Counted from the stretch's first letter, positions 33,224 through 40,097 are shown. The stretch is DNA of 42,644 nucleotides from Planctomycetes bacterium ADurb.Bin069 (GCA_002070955.1 MWEK01000036.1:1-42644); one strand, 5' to 3'. Made by a program: numbers and translations. The notes: generated by a model from the sequence alone, not told the origin.

Positions 33224-34162
33224 ATGGGCATCGTCTTCGACCTCAAACGCTTTGCCATCCATGACGGCCCCGGGCTCAGGACCACGGTTTTTCTCAAGGG
33301 CTGCCCCTGCGCCTGCCGGTTCTGCCACAACCCGGAGGGCCGGGGGCGCGAGCCCGTGATCCTGCGGCGAGGGGAGCGCTGCACCCGCTGCGGCGCCTGC
33401 GTCGGCGTCTGTCCCACCGGGGCGTTGTCCCTGCCCGCGCGGGGCGCTCCCGTGGCCGATGCGCGCTGCATAGGCTGCGGCGCTTGCGCCGAGGCCTGCG
33501 TGTTCGATGCGACCGAGGTCGCCGGCCGCCAGATGAGCGTCGCGGAGGTCATGGAAGTCGTGTCGCGCGACATCGTCTTCTATGACGAATCGGGCGGCGG
33601 CGCGACCTTCTCAGGCGGCGAGCCGCTCTGCCAGCCCGAGTTTCTGTGCGCGTTGCTGGAGGCCTGCCGCGAGCGGGGAATTCACACCGCGGTGGACACG
33701 TCGGGTTATGCCGACGCGGAGACGTTCGCGCGCGCGAGCCGTCGCGCCGATCTGATGCTCTTCGACATCAAGGTCGTCGATGCCGCGCGGCACGAGGCCT
33801 TCGCCGGCGTGAGGAACGAGACGATTCTCGCGAACCTGAGACAGCGGTCGGCGGGCGGCGGCGCGATGTTGGTCCGCTTGCCGCTCTTTCCGGGCGTCAA
33901 CGACGACGAGGAGAACGTGAAGGCCACGGGCGCCCTGGTCGCCTCGCTCCCGCGGCGCCACGGCGTCGACATCCTGCCGTACCACGGGTTGGGCGTCCAC
34001 AAGTACGAGCGTCTCGGGCTTCCGTACTCCGACGCGGGGCTCGCGCCGCCCGCGGCCGAGCACGTGGCGGAGGTGGCCCGGGCGCTGGCCGGGTTCGGTC
34101 TCGAGGTGAGTATCCGGGGCGATGCGTGGCCGCCGGCGGACGAGTCCCCCGACGCACTCTGA
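33224..34162 (+). CDS. Glycyl-radical enzyme activating protein (radical SAM)
   Basis: A 312-residue activase of the PflA-like radical SAM family, which makes the glycyl radical on a partner enzyme under anoxic conditions. The start reads FDLKRFAIHDGPGLRTTVFL, the family opening. The radical SAM cluster is Cys27-x3-Cys31-x2-Cys34, with an extra Cys29 giving the unusual string GCPCACRFCHNPEG. Two ferredoxin-type 4Fe-4S motifs follow: Cys53/56/59/63 (CTRCGACVGVCP) and Cys82/85/88/92 (CIGCGACAEAC). SGGGATFSGGEPLCQPEF carries the GGE SAM-binding motif. The partner glycyl-radical enzyme is not in the window. The start lacks a clear Shine-Dalgarno site. It is 54 nt downstream of the repeat protein, on the same strand. 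Confidence 0.9.
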   Translation: MGIVFDLKRFAIHDGPGLRTTVFLKGCPCACRFCHNPEGRGREPVILRRGERCTRCGACVGVCPTGALSLPARGAPVADARCIGCGACAEACVFDATEVAGRQMSVAEVMEVVSRDIVFYDESGGGATFSGGEPLCQPEFLCALLEACRERGIHTAVDTSGYADAETFARASRRADLMLFDIKVVDAARHEAFAGVRNETILANLRQRSAGGGAMLVRLPLFPGVNDDEENVKATGALVASLPRRHGVDILPYHGLGVHKYERLGLPYSDAGLAPPAAEHVAEVARALAGFGLEVSIRGDAWPPADESPDAL

Positions 34163-34188
34163 TTTCCAGCACCGCCGCCGGATCCACG

Positions 34189-34214
34189 CCGCCGCGGGCG
34201 TCAGCCCGCGGCGG
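34189..34214 (+). terminator. Perfect 11-bp hairpin after the activase gene
   Basis: CCGCCGCGGGC (34189-34199) pairs perfectly with GCCCGCGGCGG (34204-34214) around a 4-nt loop, 26 nt after the activase stop. No T-run follows, so it may be a REP-like element or a Rho-independent-like barrier rather than a classical terminator. The structure itself is certain. Confidence 0.5.
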
Positions 34215-34511
34215 GAGCGGCTTCTGATCGCGCGCCGGCGCGCCGGTCTCGTGGAAAACCGTGCGGCTCTTCGGCTCCGCCGGCCGCCGCGAAGCGGCTC
34301 TCGGCCATGCGCCGGGGCGTGGCTGCGAATATCGTCGCGGCCTGGGTTATTGGCAACTGACGTGTGCCACCCGCTCCGCTCCAGTGATTTTGTTAGCTTT
34401 GGTCAATGCGTGATCGGATAAGGAGACGTAACGCGAGATTCTGACAGGACTTGAAGGAGGTCACTCTTCGTATTGTCCTATTTCAATACAAATAACGGAA
34501 AAGAGAGAAGA
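34215..34511. other. Gap before the mobile remnants
   Basis: About 300 nt with falling G+C. No gene was found. A short inverted repeat, GTATTG (34470-34475) and CAATAC (34484-34489), lies upstream of the transposase remnant and could be part of its end. GAAGGAGGTC at 34452-34461 resembles a ribosome binding site but leads to no supported gene. Confidence 0.35.
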
Positions 34512-35025
34512 ATGGCCCGCAAGAAGTCTATCGGGATTCGGTCGAACTTGAAAGGTATCGTCAAGCGACCAGCAGCTTTCGGGACTGGCTCGGAAGACAG
34601 GGTTCGTGAAACGTCGGCGCAAGATCAATCCCGCCAAGTTCTTCTGGACGCTGCTCCTGGGATTTGGTAGCAGGGGCGAGCGGCAGATCGCCGGCATGCG
34701 GCGAGCTTACGAGGCCAGCACTGGCGACACCCTGGTATCGTCGTCATTCCACGATCGATTCACCCCCGAGTTGACGAAGTTCCTGAAGGCGATCCTGGCC
34801 TACGTCAGCGAGAAGGTTACCGCTCCGACGGAGGTGCTCCGTGGCAGCCTGGCGTGGATCAAGGATCTCGTGGTGACCGATGCGACAGTCATCAGGTTCC
34901 ACGACGCGCTGGCGAAGGCATTTGCTGCCTGCAGGACGAACCACACGAAGGCTGCGGCGAAACTCCACATCGTGGTGAGCGTCTTGGGTGCGGGGCCGAG
35001 CAGGGTCAAGATCTCCGACGAACCG
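34512..35025 (+). pseudogene. Truncated, frameshifted IS4-type transposase
   Basis: The main frame reads LARKTGFVKRRRKINPAKFF, then WTLLLGFGSRGERQIAGMRR and RFTPELTKFLKAILAY. It continues with KDLVVTDATVIRFHDALAKA, where the Asp of VTDAT is the first catalytic Asp of the DDE set, and CRTNHTKAAAKLHIVVSVLG. This is the N-terminal half of an IS4-family transposase. The likely start, MARKKSIG at 34512, is in another frame and needs a shift near 34555-34562. Similarity ends around 35022, before the second Asp and the Glu; from about 35011 the opposite strand carries an unrelated recombinase fragment. The element is therefore dead: frameshifted in front and cut at the back. The exact IS cannot be named. 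Confidence 0.78.
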
Positions 35026-35170
35026 GTCGATGTCGACGACCCGCAGCCCCGCGATTCCTCTTCCGCGCGACTGGAGCGACTTGACAAAGGACGATGTTGT
35101 GTCGAGGTCCAACATCAGGGTAGCTGCGGAGACGCCGCGGTGGCTCCGGCGGTACTCGCCGTAGGTCGTC
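35011..35170 (-). pseudogene. Fragment of a tyrosine recombinase (integrase) N-terminal domain
   Basis: On the minus strand about 52 codons read YGEYRRSHRGVSAATLMLDL followed by DTTSSFVKSLQSRGRGIAGL and RVVDIDRFVGDLD. This fits the SAM-like core-binding domain of XerC/D-type integrases: the H-R-G-x-S-x-x-T string, the F-x-x-x-L-x-x-R-G helix and the D-I-D-x-F-V helix. Only this domain remains. The catalytic R, H, R, Y domain that should follow is missing, because the frame then runs antisense through the IS4 remnant. The junction lies at about 35011-35025. The call rests on pattern similarity and is moderate. Confidence 0.5.
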
Positions 35171-35563
35171 AGCAGAGGTGATCGTCGAGGAGGAGAATCA
35201 GCTGGACGCCACGGCGGGACCGATCCGCCAAGCAGCTGAAGGGCGTACGGCCTGCATGCAACGCGTTGAGAGCAACATATTTGCTCGAGGCTTTGACTCG
35301 ACGTTGGCACCTGCGGCCGACGCACTCATTCGCGAACGCCTTGGCACCAGCAAGTGTCAGCTACCCAGATTCAGCCAGCCCTTTGGCGCGAAGGCGGGCA
35401 CGGAACAGCCGTACCCCAGGTAATGTAAGTGACTATAGAACCATTGCCTATGCCGCTCGCAACTGGTGGGTGACGCGATGCTCGAGGGCATCTCGTGGAA
35501 CCTGTGGGGCAATCCTCGTTTGCACACCGGCTTAGACTCCGGAGCACTCAATTTGGTTCACCT
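35171..35563. other. Unassigned stretch in the mobile region
   Basis: About 390 nt of moderate G+C between the integrase fragment and the toxin/immunity genes. Short open frames exist on both strands but none shows a start with a ribosome binding site or a family pattern. It is probably more decayed mobile DNA. Confidence 0.3.
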
Positions 35564-35794
35564 TCAATCCTGAACGACCTTCTTGGTGGCGGCAAGGGTA
35601 CGCCCCTCGTAGAATTCCAACATCTCGCACGCCACAACATCACCTGGCTCAAACTGCCACGTTTCAGTACTCCGGTCGTAGGGTTGAGGGAGTATCCGGT
35701 ACGTATTCTCACTCAAGCGCTCTGCTTGGACAGGCCGCCAGACGTCGACGTTTTCGTCCAGAAGCAGTACATAGATTGTGGCAACGTTGGTCAT
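35564..35794 (-). CDS. Small acidic protein, probable immunity partner of the upstream toxin tip
   Basis: A 76-residue acidic protein: MTNVATIYVLLLDENVDVWR, then PVQAERLSENTYRILPQPYD and ETWQFEPGDVVACEMLEF. I recognise a widespread small family with the V-D-V-W-R-P-V and W-x-F-x-P-G-x-V-V-x-C-E motifs, usually uncharacterised. Its ATG overlaps the TAA of the preceding small gene by one base (TAATG), so the two are translated together. That tight coupling behind a toxin-tip-like frame is the usual layout of immunity genes in polymorphic toxin systems. The immunity role is therefore inferred from position, size and acidity, not shown. A longer upstream frame in the same phase only runs antisense and is ignored. 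Confidence 0.6.
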   Translation of the reverse strand: MTNVATIYVLLLDENVDVWRPVQAERLSENTYRILPQPYDRSTETWQFEPGDVVACEMLEFYEGRTLAATKKVVQD

Positions 35795-36000
35795 TAGAGG
35801 TCTCCACTCAAAGGACCATAGCGGAAGCCTGGCCCTCCCACGTGAATGACTTCGTTGGTGACGGTATCGACGACGACTGATTGCCCGGTTTCCGGATGCA
35901 CGTAACGGATGGCGGAGTTGCCAGTCGCCTTGTTGATCGCGGGGTTCCCGCCCGAAAGGGCTCTCCAAGGAAGGAGAGCGTACTTCATTGCACGCCGCAA
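35794..36000 (-). CDS. Orphan polymorphic-toxin C-terminal tip
   Basis: A short frame that opens after a stop at 36052-36054. It could start at TTG 36000 or ATG 35988; neither has a ribosome binding site. The product reads GGNPAINKATGNSAIRYVHP, ETGQSVVVDTVTNEVIHVGG and PGFRYGPLSGDL. The H-P-x-T-G-x-S-V-V-x-D-x-V-T-x-E-V-I-H-V-G-G-P-G-F pattern is one I associate with the extreme C-termini of RHS-type and related polymorphic toxins. Here it lacks any delivery or repeat domain, so it looks like a displaced toxin module. The next gene overlaps its stop (TAATG) and is the likely immunity gene. Activity is unknown, and expression as a stand-alone protein is uncertain. Confidence 0.5.
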   Translation of the reverse strand: MRRAMKYALLPWRALSGGNPAINKATGNSAIRYVHPETGQSVVVDTVTNEVIHVGGPGFRYGPLSGDL

Positions 36001-36019
36001 CGGCAGAGCCTTTTCGGGT

Positions 36020-36061
36020 CCACGGCCGCAGGCCGTGGGTTTATGGACGTGCTAAGTCCAT
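36020..36061. repeat. Two adjacent hairpins between toxin modules
   Basis: CCACGGCC (36020-36027) pairs with GGCCGTGG (36031-36038) around three bases. Immediately beside it ATGGAC (36043-36048) pairs with GTCCAT (36056-36061) around seven bases. They lie exactly between the DUF4304 gene stop (36066) and the toxin-tip frame. No T-run is present on the reading strand. They could be a recombination or REP-like element that marks the module boundary. Confidence 0.5.
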
Positions 36062-36065
36062 CGGC

Positions 36066-36539
36066 TCACTCACGAATACAATCAAGGACACTCTGCTTCA
36101 CTGCAAAACAACGTAGTCTCCCCTGGCCATATGCCTCCCGGATGCCAGCCCGCGTACTGCACTGGAGAAGGAAAGGCAAGACTATGCGCGTGATCACGTC
36201 TTCGATTGCATGCCGCCGTTGATCTTTCTCGAGAGATTCGTCTTCGACGTTGAGCATCTGCCTGAGTCGCTCGTCCTCCCCGGGCATCAACCCTCCAAGC
36301 CGTCCCTCGATATGGCAAAGAACGGCCTGCGATGGAAGCCTGACACAAGGATCGCCAGGAAGCCCTTTCACCCAGACGGAAAGATTGATGTAATACTGCT
36401 CTCCGAAGTTCGACTTCTGCACGTTCACCAGGACAATCGTCTCATCTGTGTCGCGATACCAAGTGTTCGATTTCCGCTGAAACTGCGCATCCTTCAGCGC
36501 GTCGTTGACTCCAAGCTTGATCGGATTATCCGTCTTCAT
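36066..36539 (-). CDS. DUF4304-family protein, likely immunity/antitoxin type
   Basis: A 157-residue protein: MKTDNPIKLGVNDALKDAQF, QRKSNTWYRDTDETIVLVNV and QKSNFGEQYYINLSVWVKGL. The F-x-R-K-S-x-T-W-Y-R, V-x-V-x-x-Q-K-S-x-F-G-x-Q-Y-Y-I-N-L pattern is characteristic of DUF4304. Members are small cytosolic proteins often found behind polymorphic toxin C-termini, where an immunity role has been suggested. Here the gene starts 2 nt after the stop of a toxin-like fragment on the same strand, which fits. ATG at 36539 is chosen; an earlier in-frame start would extend into the toxin end. Sampled lines are near 50% G+C, well below the core. Confidence 0.75.
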   Translation of the reverse strand: MKTDNPIKLGVNDALKDAQFQRKSNTWYRDTDETIVLVNVQKSNFGEQYYINLSVWVKGLPGDPCVRLPSQAVLCHIEGRLGGLMPGEDERLRQMLNVEDESLEKDQRRHAIEDVITRIVLPFLLQCSTRAGIREAYGQGRLRCFAVKQSVLDCIRE

Positions 36540-36541
36540 AC

Positions 36542-36720
36542 TCAGTACGTCTCCACACGCCCCGTCCACTGCCCAGTTGTCCCAGGAAACTTCTTCTCAA
36601 GTTCTTTGATGTAGCGCTCAAGCTGTTTTAATCACCTGCGCGGTATGTGTCAATGACTTTGAGACACCCATCGTCGGAATTTAATGAGTCGCCGGGGATG
36701 TCGTAGACCTGGTCAGGCTG
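36542..36720 (-). pseudogene. Frameshifted C-terminal fragment of a toxin-like protein
   Basis: Two frames on the minus strand join into one sensible peptide: QPDQVYDIPGDSLNSDDGCL, KVIDTYRAGD, then after loss of one base near 36630, LKQLERYIKELEKKFPGTTG and QWTGRVETY, ending in TGA (36542-36544). Two bases later the DUF4304 gene begins. The fragment has no start, and its upstream end fades into noncoding G+C-rich DNA at about 36720. The layout suggests the tip of a polymorphic toxin whose immunity gene survived while the toxin was inactivated. The family of the tip was not recognised, so function rests on context. Confidence 0.4.
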
Positions 36721-36941
36721 CCGGCGCGAGAGACGATTGGGGCGGGATCGAGCGCGTTGAGCGGGAGTGGGACTTGGGCGCGCGAGGGCGGCGAGGCGGG
36801 GGCGCGAACGAGCGCCGACACCGGCTGTGCGGGAGCGCGGGGCCGTCGGCAGAGAGGGGCGGCGCCGGGGCGAAACACCGGCGAGAGGCCGCTTGGGAGG
36901 CGTTGAGGCAGCCCGGATCTCCGCGCGAGCCTGCACAAGCT
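36721..36941. other. G+C-rich stretch without a gene, before the left repeat
   Basis: About 220 nt of very G+C-rich sequence between the toxin fragment and the left 125-bp repeat. Open frames exist in several phases with Arg/Ala/Gly-rich translations and no family pattern. It may be the remaining interior of the element that owns the repeat. Confidence 0.3.
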
Positions 36942-37066
36942 CCGCGCGGAGCCTGTGCGGGCTCGCGTGGAGCGCCGCAAGCGTTCGCGCGACCGTTGAT
37001 TGACCGCGGCGAGGGTCGCGATTACGATAGTGGATAATGAAAACACGAACGGCATTTCCTATGCGT
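36942..37066 (+). repeat. Left copy of a 125-bp direct repeat
   Basis: This segment matches 39429-39553 over 125 bp with no gap and seven mismatches by hand alignment. It starts at the CCGCGCGGAG part of a perfect palindrome (CTCCGCGCGGAG, 36940-36951). It also contains an inverted repeat CGCGACC (36988-36994)/GGTCGCG (37014-37020) and ends in CATTTCCTATGCGT. The two copies bracket the serine hydrolase and argG fragment in the same orientation. Confidence 0.85.
37000..37028 (+). promoter_or_regulatory. Promoter-like sequence carried inside the left repeat
   Basis: TTGACC (37000-37005), a 17-nt spacer and TACGAT (37023-37028) match the sigma-70 consensus at five and four of six positions and point into the serine hydrolase gene. 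The right repeat has the same -35 and spacer (39487-39509) but TACGCT as -10 (39510-39515), pointing into the IS66 tnpA remnant. Confidence 0.4.
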
Positions 37067-37080
37067 CATTTCCTATGCGT
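37053..37080 (+). repeat. 14-bp tandem duplication at the inner edge of the left repeat
   Basis: CATTTCCTATGCGT occurs twice in a row (37053-37066 and 37067-37080). The right repeat has it once (39540-39553). The extra copy sits exactly at the junction with the inserted segment, so it may be a scar of the insertion or of slipped replication. Confidence 0.75.
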
Positions 37081-37135
37081 AGGTGGCCTGGCTCGCGGCA
37101 TGGAGTTGCGCAAGGCCGGGAGAGTGGTTGTTACT

Positions 37136-39247
37136 ATGAAGGCGTTCACCCAATATTGGTCAGGAATGCCGCGGCGATCATGCGGCAGAAACACATCAGG
37201 CTTTTCTCGATTGGCGATTGTTGCGTCTTTGCTGGGGGCGCTATGGGCAAACGGCGCTGCGGCGCAGTCCGCGCTGCCGGCGCATCCGGAACAAAGGCTG
37301 ACGGATGAGGAGGCGTTGGCGCTAGGCTGGAACCGGAAGAGACTGGCGGCTGCGCGCGAGTATACGGCAGATTTGAATACCGAGGCCGTAGTGATCCTGG
37401 CTGGCGGCAAGCTGCTGGATGAGTGGGGGGCGGTGGATCAGAAATTTAACGTCCACTCCATCCGCAAAAGCTTCTTGAGCGCCTTGGTAGGAATCAGAGT
37501 GGCGCAGGGAAAAATCCGGCTGGGGGCGATTTTGGAAGAACTGGGGCTGGATGATAATGCGCCATCTTTAAGCCCGGAAGAGAAGCGTGCTACGGTAGGT
37601 GATCTGCTTAAGGCGCGTTCGGGAGTGTACCATGCCGCACTTTACGAGACTCCGCGGATGCGGGCATTGCGGCCGCAGCGTTACAGCCATCAGCCAGGCA
37701 GCTTCTGGTACTATAACAACTGGGATTTCAATGCGCTGGGGACTTTATACGAACGGGCCGCGGACAGCAGTATCTATGCGGATATTGAAAGCTTCATTGC
37801 CCAGCCAATTGGCATGCAGGACTTTGTGGCGAGTGATGGAAGCTACGTCACGGGTGAGGATTCGATCCACCGCGCTTATCCTTTCCGGATGACGGCACGG
37901 GATTTGGCGCGCTTTGGCCTGTTATTTGTGCGCAATGGCAACTGGCACGGCAAGCAGATAGTGCCGGCGGATTGGGTGCGCGATAGCGTGCGGGCGTATT
38001 CTGAGGCGGGGGAAAGCGGCGGTTACGGTTACCTATGGTGGGTGGAGCGGTCAGGGATGCACCTGCCGGGCGTGACCTTGCCGCCGGGATCGTTTTCGGC
38101 AAGGGGTTTTCGCGGACACTACGTATTGTGCGTTCCCGCACTCGATTTGGTGCTGGTGCACCGGGTAAACACTGATATCGACGAGCGCCGGGTGGAAGCC
38201 AGTGAATTTGGCGAGCTGGTCCGGCAGGTGTTAAATGCCTGGGAGCCTCCGGCGGAGCTTCCACTGGCTACGCGGCTGGCGCTGCTGATGAGCCGCCATA
38301 GGGTGCCGGGCGTGGCCGTGGTGCAAATCGAGCAACGGCGAGTTGCCGGTGAGTGTTATCTGGGGGCGCAAGAGGCAGGTAAACCGGCTGCGGTGACGGC
38401 GGATACGCTTTTCGAGGCCGCTTCGATGACCAAGCCCTTGGCGGCCTTTGCCGCGCTGAAGCTGGTGGAGCAGGGGAAGCTGGATCTCGACCGTCCGCTG
38501 GTGGAATATCTGGGCGGGCCGTACATAAAGGGCGAGTCATTGCATGAGAAAATCACCGCGCGGATGGTGTTGACGCATACTAGCGGCTTGCCGAACTGGC
38601 GACCCAAGGGCGGGCCGCTGGAGGTCATGCACGAGCCAGGAAGCGCGTTCAGGTACTCGGGCGAAGGGTTTCAGTTTCTGCAGCGGGTGATCGAAAAGAT
38701 TGTAAACAGCGATCTGGAAGACTACTTGCGGCGGATTTTGCTGGTGCCGCTGGCGATGAATCATAGCAGTCTGGTGTGGCGCCCAGAGTTAGCGGCGCAT
38801 GCCGCTGAAGGTCACGATGCCAAGGGCCGGGTTAAAAAGGGGCGCAGGCTGTATATGCAGCCCCAAGCCGCATATTCGCTCTATTGCTCTGCCTTGGATT
38901 ATGCCTCCTTCGTACTGGAACTGATGAATCCGGATAGCGGCGCTCCACATTCCCTGAAAGCCGAGACGGTCAAGCAGATGTTTACGCCGGTCAGCCCGCC
39001 GGCTGGGCTGTCGGGATTAAGCCGGCGCGGACACCCGGTCGCGGAGGACACCAGGTATGGCCTTGGCTGGGTCGTCGAGCCGGCGCCATCAGGGCCGCGC
39101 ATACGGCATAGCGGCAGCAACGGCACGGGATTCCGCAGTCATGTCGAGTTCGATCCTGTAGCTGGACATGGCATAATCATCATGACCAACGGCGACAATG
39201 GCGATGCACTTTGGCGGGATCTAGTAGAGGCGGTAGGCGTGCCGTGA
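37136..39247 (+). CDS. Tandem serine hydrolase (two beta-lactamase-like domains)
   Basis: A 703-residue secreted protein with signal sequence LAIVASLLGALWANGAAAQS (about 26-45). Domain 1 (about 55-375) carries Ser108-x-x-Lys111 (HSIRKS) and Tyr193-Asn-Asn195, followed by YGYLWW and ARGFRGHY, as in class C beta-lactamase-fold serine hydrolases. Domain 2 (about 385-700) carries Ser430-x-x-Lys433 (ASMTKP), HTSGLPNW, Tyr507-Ser-Gly509 where the third residue is usually Asn, YGLGW, and His658-Ser-Gly660. Both nucleophile motifs are present, so both halves may be active, but domain 2 has an altered second motif. Substrates could be esters, D-amino-acid peptides or beta-lactams; none can be named. 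ATG at 37136 is chosen over 37037, which lies in the repeat. G+C looks lower than in the core, and argG debris follows, so it is foreign. Confidence 0.85.
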   Translation: MKAFTQYWSGMPRRSCGRNTSGFSRLAIVASLLGALWANGAAAQSALPAHPEQRLTDEEALALGWNRKRLAAAREYTADLNTEAVVILAGGKLLDEWGAVDQKFNVHSIRKSFLSALVGIRVAQGKIRLGAILEELGLDDNAPSLSPEEKRATVGDLLKARSGVYHAALYETPRMRALRPQRYSHQPGSFWYYNNWDFNALGTLYERAADSSIYADIESFIAQPIGMQDFVASDGSYVTGEDSIHRAYPFRMTARDLARFGLLFVRNGNWHGKQIVPADWVRDSVRAYSEAGESGGYGYLWWVERSGMHLPGVTLPPGSFSARGFRGHYVLCVPALDLVLVHRVNTDIDERRVEASEFGELVRQVLNAWEPPAELPLATRLALLMSRHRVPGVAVVQIEQRRVAGECYLGAQEAGKPAAVTADTLFEAASMTKPLAAFAALKLVEQGKLDLDRPLVEYLGGPYIKGESLHEKITARMVLTHTSGLPNWRPKGGPLEVMHEPGSAFRYSGEGFQFLQRVIEKIVNSDLEDYLRRILLVPLAMNHSSLVWRPELAAHAAEGHDAKGRVKKGRRLYMQPQAAYSLYCSALDYASFVLELMNPDSGAPHSLKAETVKQMFTPVSPPAGLSGLSRRGHPVAEDTRYGLGWVVEPAPSGPRIRHSGSNGTGFRSHVEFDPVAGHGIIIMTNGDNGDALWRDLVEAVGVP

Positions 39248-39272
39248 GTCGCGCGCGGGGAAGGCGAAGCGC

Positions 39273-39410
39273 TCAGCTTTGATTGCGGCGCGCCTGGTTC
39301 TTCAGGCGCAGCGCGTTTAGGCGAATAAAGCCGGTGGCGTCGTCCTGGTTACAGGTTTCATGCGCGGCTTTTTCCATGGTCGCGATATCCAAATCGTAGA
39401 GCGACTGAGG
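39273..39410 (-). pseudogene. argG: C-terminal remnant of argininosuccinate synthase
   Basis: The minus strand reads QSLYDLDIATMEKAAHETCN then QDDATGFIRLNALRLKNQAR and RNQS before TGA (39273-39275). The S-L-Y-x-x-x-I-A-T-x-E ... N-Q-D-D-A-x-G-F-I-R-L-N-A-L-R-L string is the well-conserved end of ArgG, which joins citrulline and aspartate in arginine synthesis. Only about 45 codons remain; upstream of about 39410 the frame runs into the right 125-bp repeat. The tail therefore came along as neighbouring DNA of the serine hydrolase gene, convergent with it in the donor, and is not functional. Confidence 0.8.
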
Positions 39411-39428
39411 GGAACGCCCGCACACAGC

Positions 39429-39553
39429 CCGCGCGGAGCCTGCGCGGGCTCGCGCGGAGCGCCTCAAGAGTTCGCGCGACCGTTGATTGACCGCGGCGAG
39501 GGTCGCGATTACGCTAGTGGATAATGAAAACGCGAGCGGCATTTCCTATGCGT
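39429..39553 (+). repeat. Right copy of the 125-bp direct repeat
   Basis: Same length and orientation as 36942-37066, without gaps and with seven mismatches. On its left it cuts the argG remnant; on its right, ten bases on, an IS66-type tnpA begins. The repeat may thus be the end of an IS66-like element, present twice. Confidence 0.85.
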
Positions 39554-39563
39554 AGGCCCCGCC

Positions 39564-40097
39564 TTGGAAACGCCCCGCTCATCTCGCAAGCTCAACTGGC
39601 CGGCCGTGCTGGCGGAGTTTCACCGCTCGAGGCTGACCCACGTCCAATTCTGCCCGGCTCGCGGACTTTCCATCCACGCCTTCCGCCGCCAACTCTACCG
39701 CCTCCGCGTTGGGCTCCCGCCGCGACGGCCCCGCGGCGACTCCACGCCGCCCATCTCGCCCGCCGCTCCCGCTGCGACCGTCCGCCCCGCCTTCCTCCCA
39801 GTCCACGTCCTCCCAGCCGATCTGGTCGTCTCGGCCCCCAACGCCGCGCCGGCGGCGCACTTCGAGCTTGTCCTTGGCGGCCGGCGCACTCTCCGCGTCC
39901 CCGCCGGCTTCGACGCCGACTCCCTGGACCGACTCCTCGACATCCTGGAGGCCCGCCCGTGGTCTCGGTTCCTCTTCGCGACCGATATTCGGACAACCCT
40001 TGCCAGGGGGAGCACGAAACCCCGCGACAGCACGCGGTTGACGCCTTCGGGGCCGCGGGCTGGATCCCGGGCCCAGGCGGTCGGAGGTCGCGATTGA
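39564..40097 (+). pseudogene. tnpA: IS66-type TnpA remnant
   Basis: From a TTG at 39564 the frame reads WPAVLAEFHRSRLTHVQFCP then ARGLSIHAFRRQLYRL, the S-x-L-x-x-x-x-F-C-x-x-x-G-L-S-x-x-x-F opening of the IS66 accessory protein TnpA. A low-complexity Pro/Ala middle follows, then FELVLGGRRTLRVPAGFDAD and SLDRLLDILEARPW, the conserved end of TnpA. After about 39959 the reading frame continues in unrelated sequence to 40097, and no tnpB or tnpC follows, so the element is truncated. TnpA helps transposition of IS66 elements; alone it is inactive. The 125-bp repeat lies ten bases upstream and could be this element's left end. Confidence 0.65.

Noticed and set aside
36684..37037. A 117-codon frame before and through the left repeat
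   Set aside because: Low-complexity product, no ribosome binding site, and it runs through repeat sequence that differs between the two copies at non-synonymous positions.
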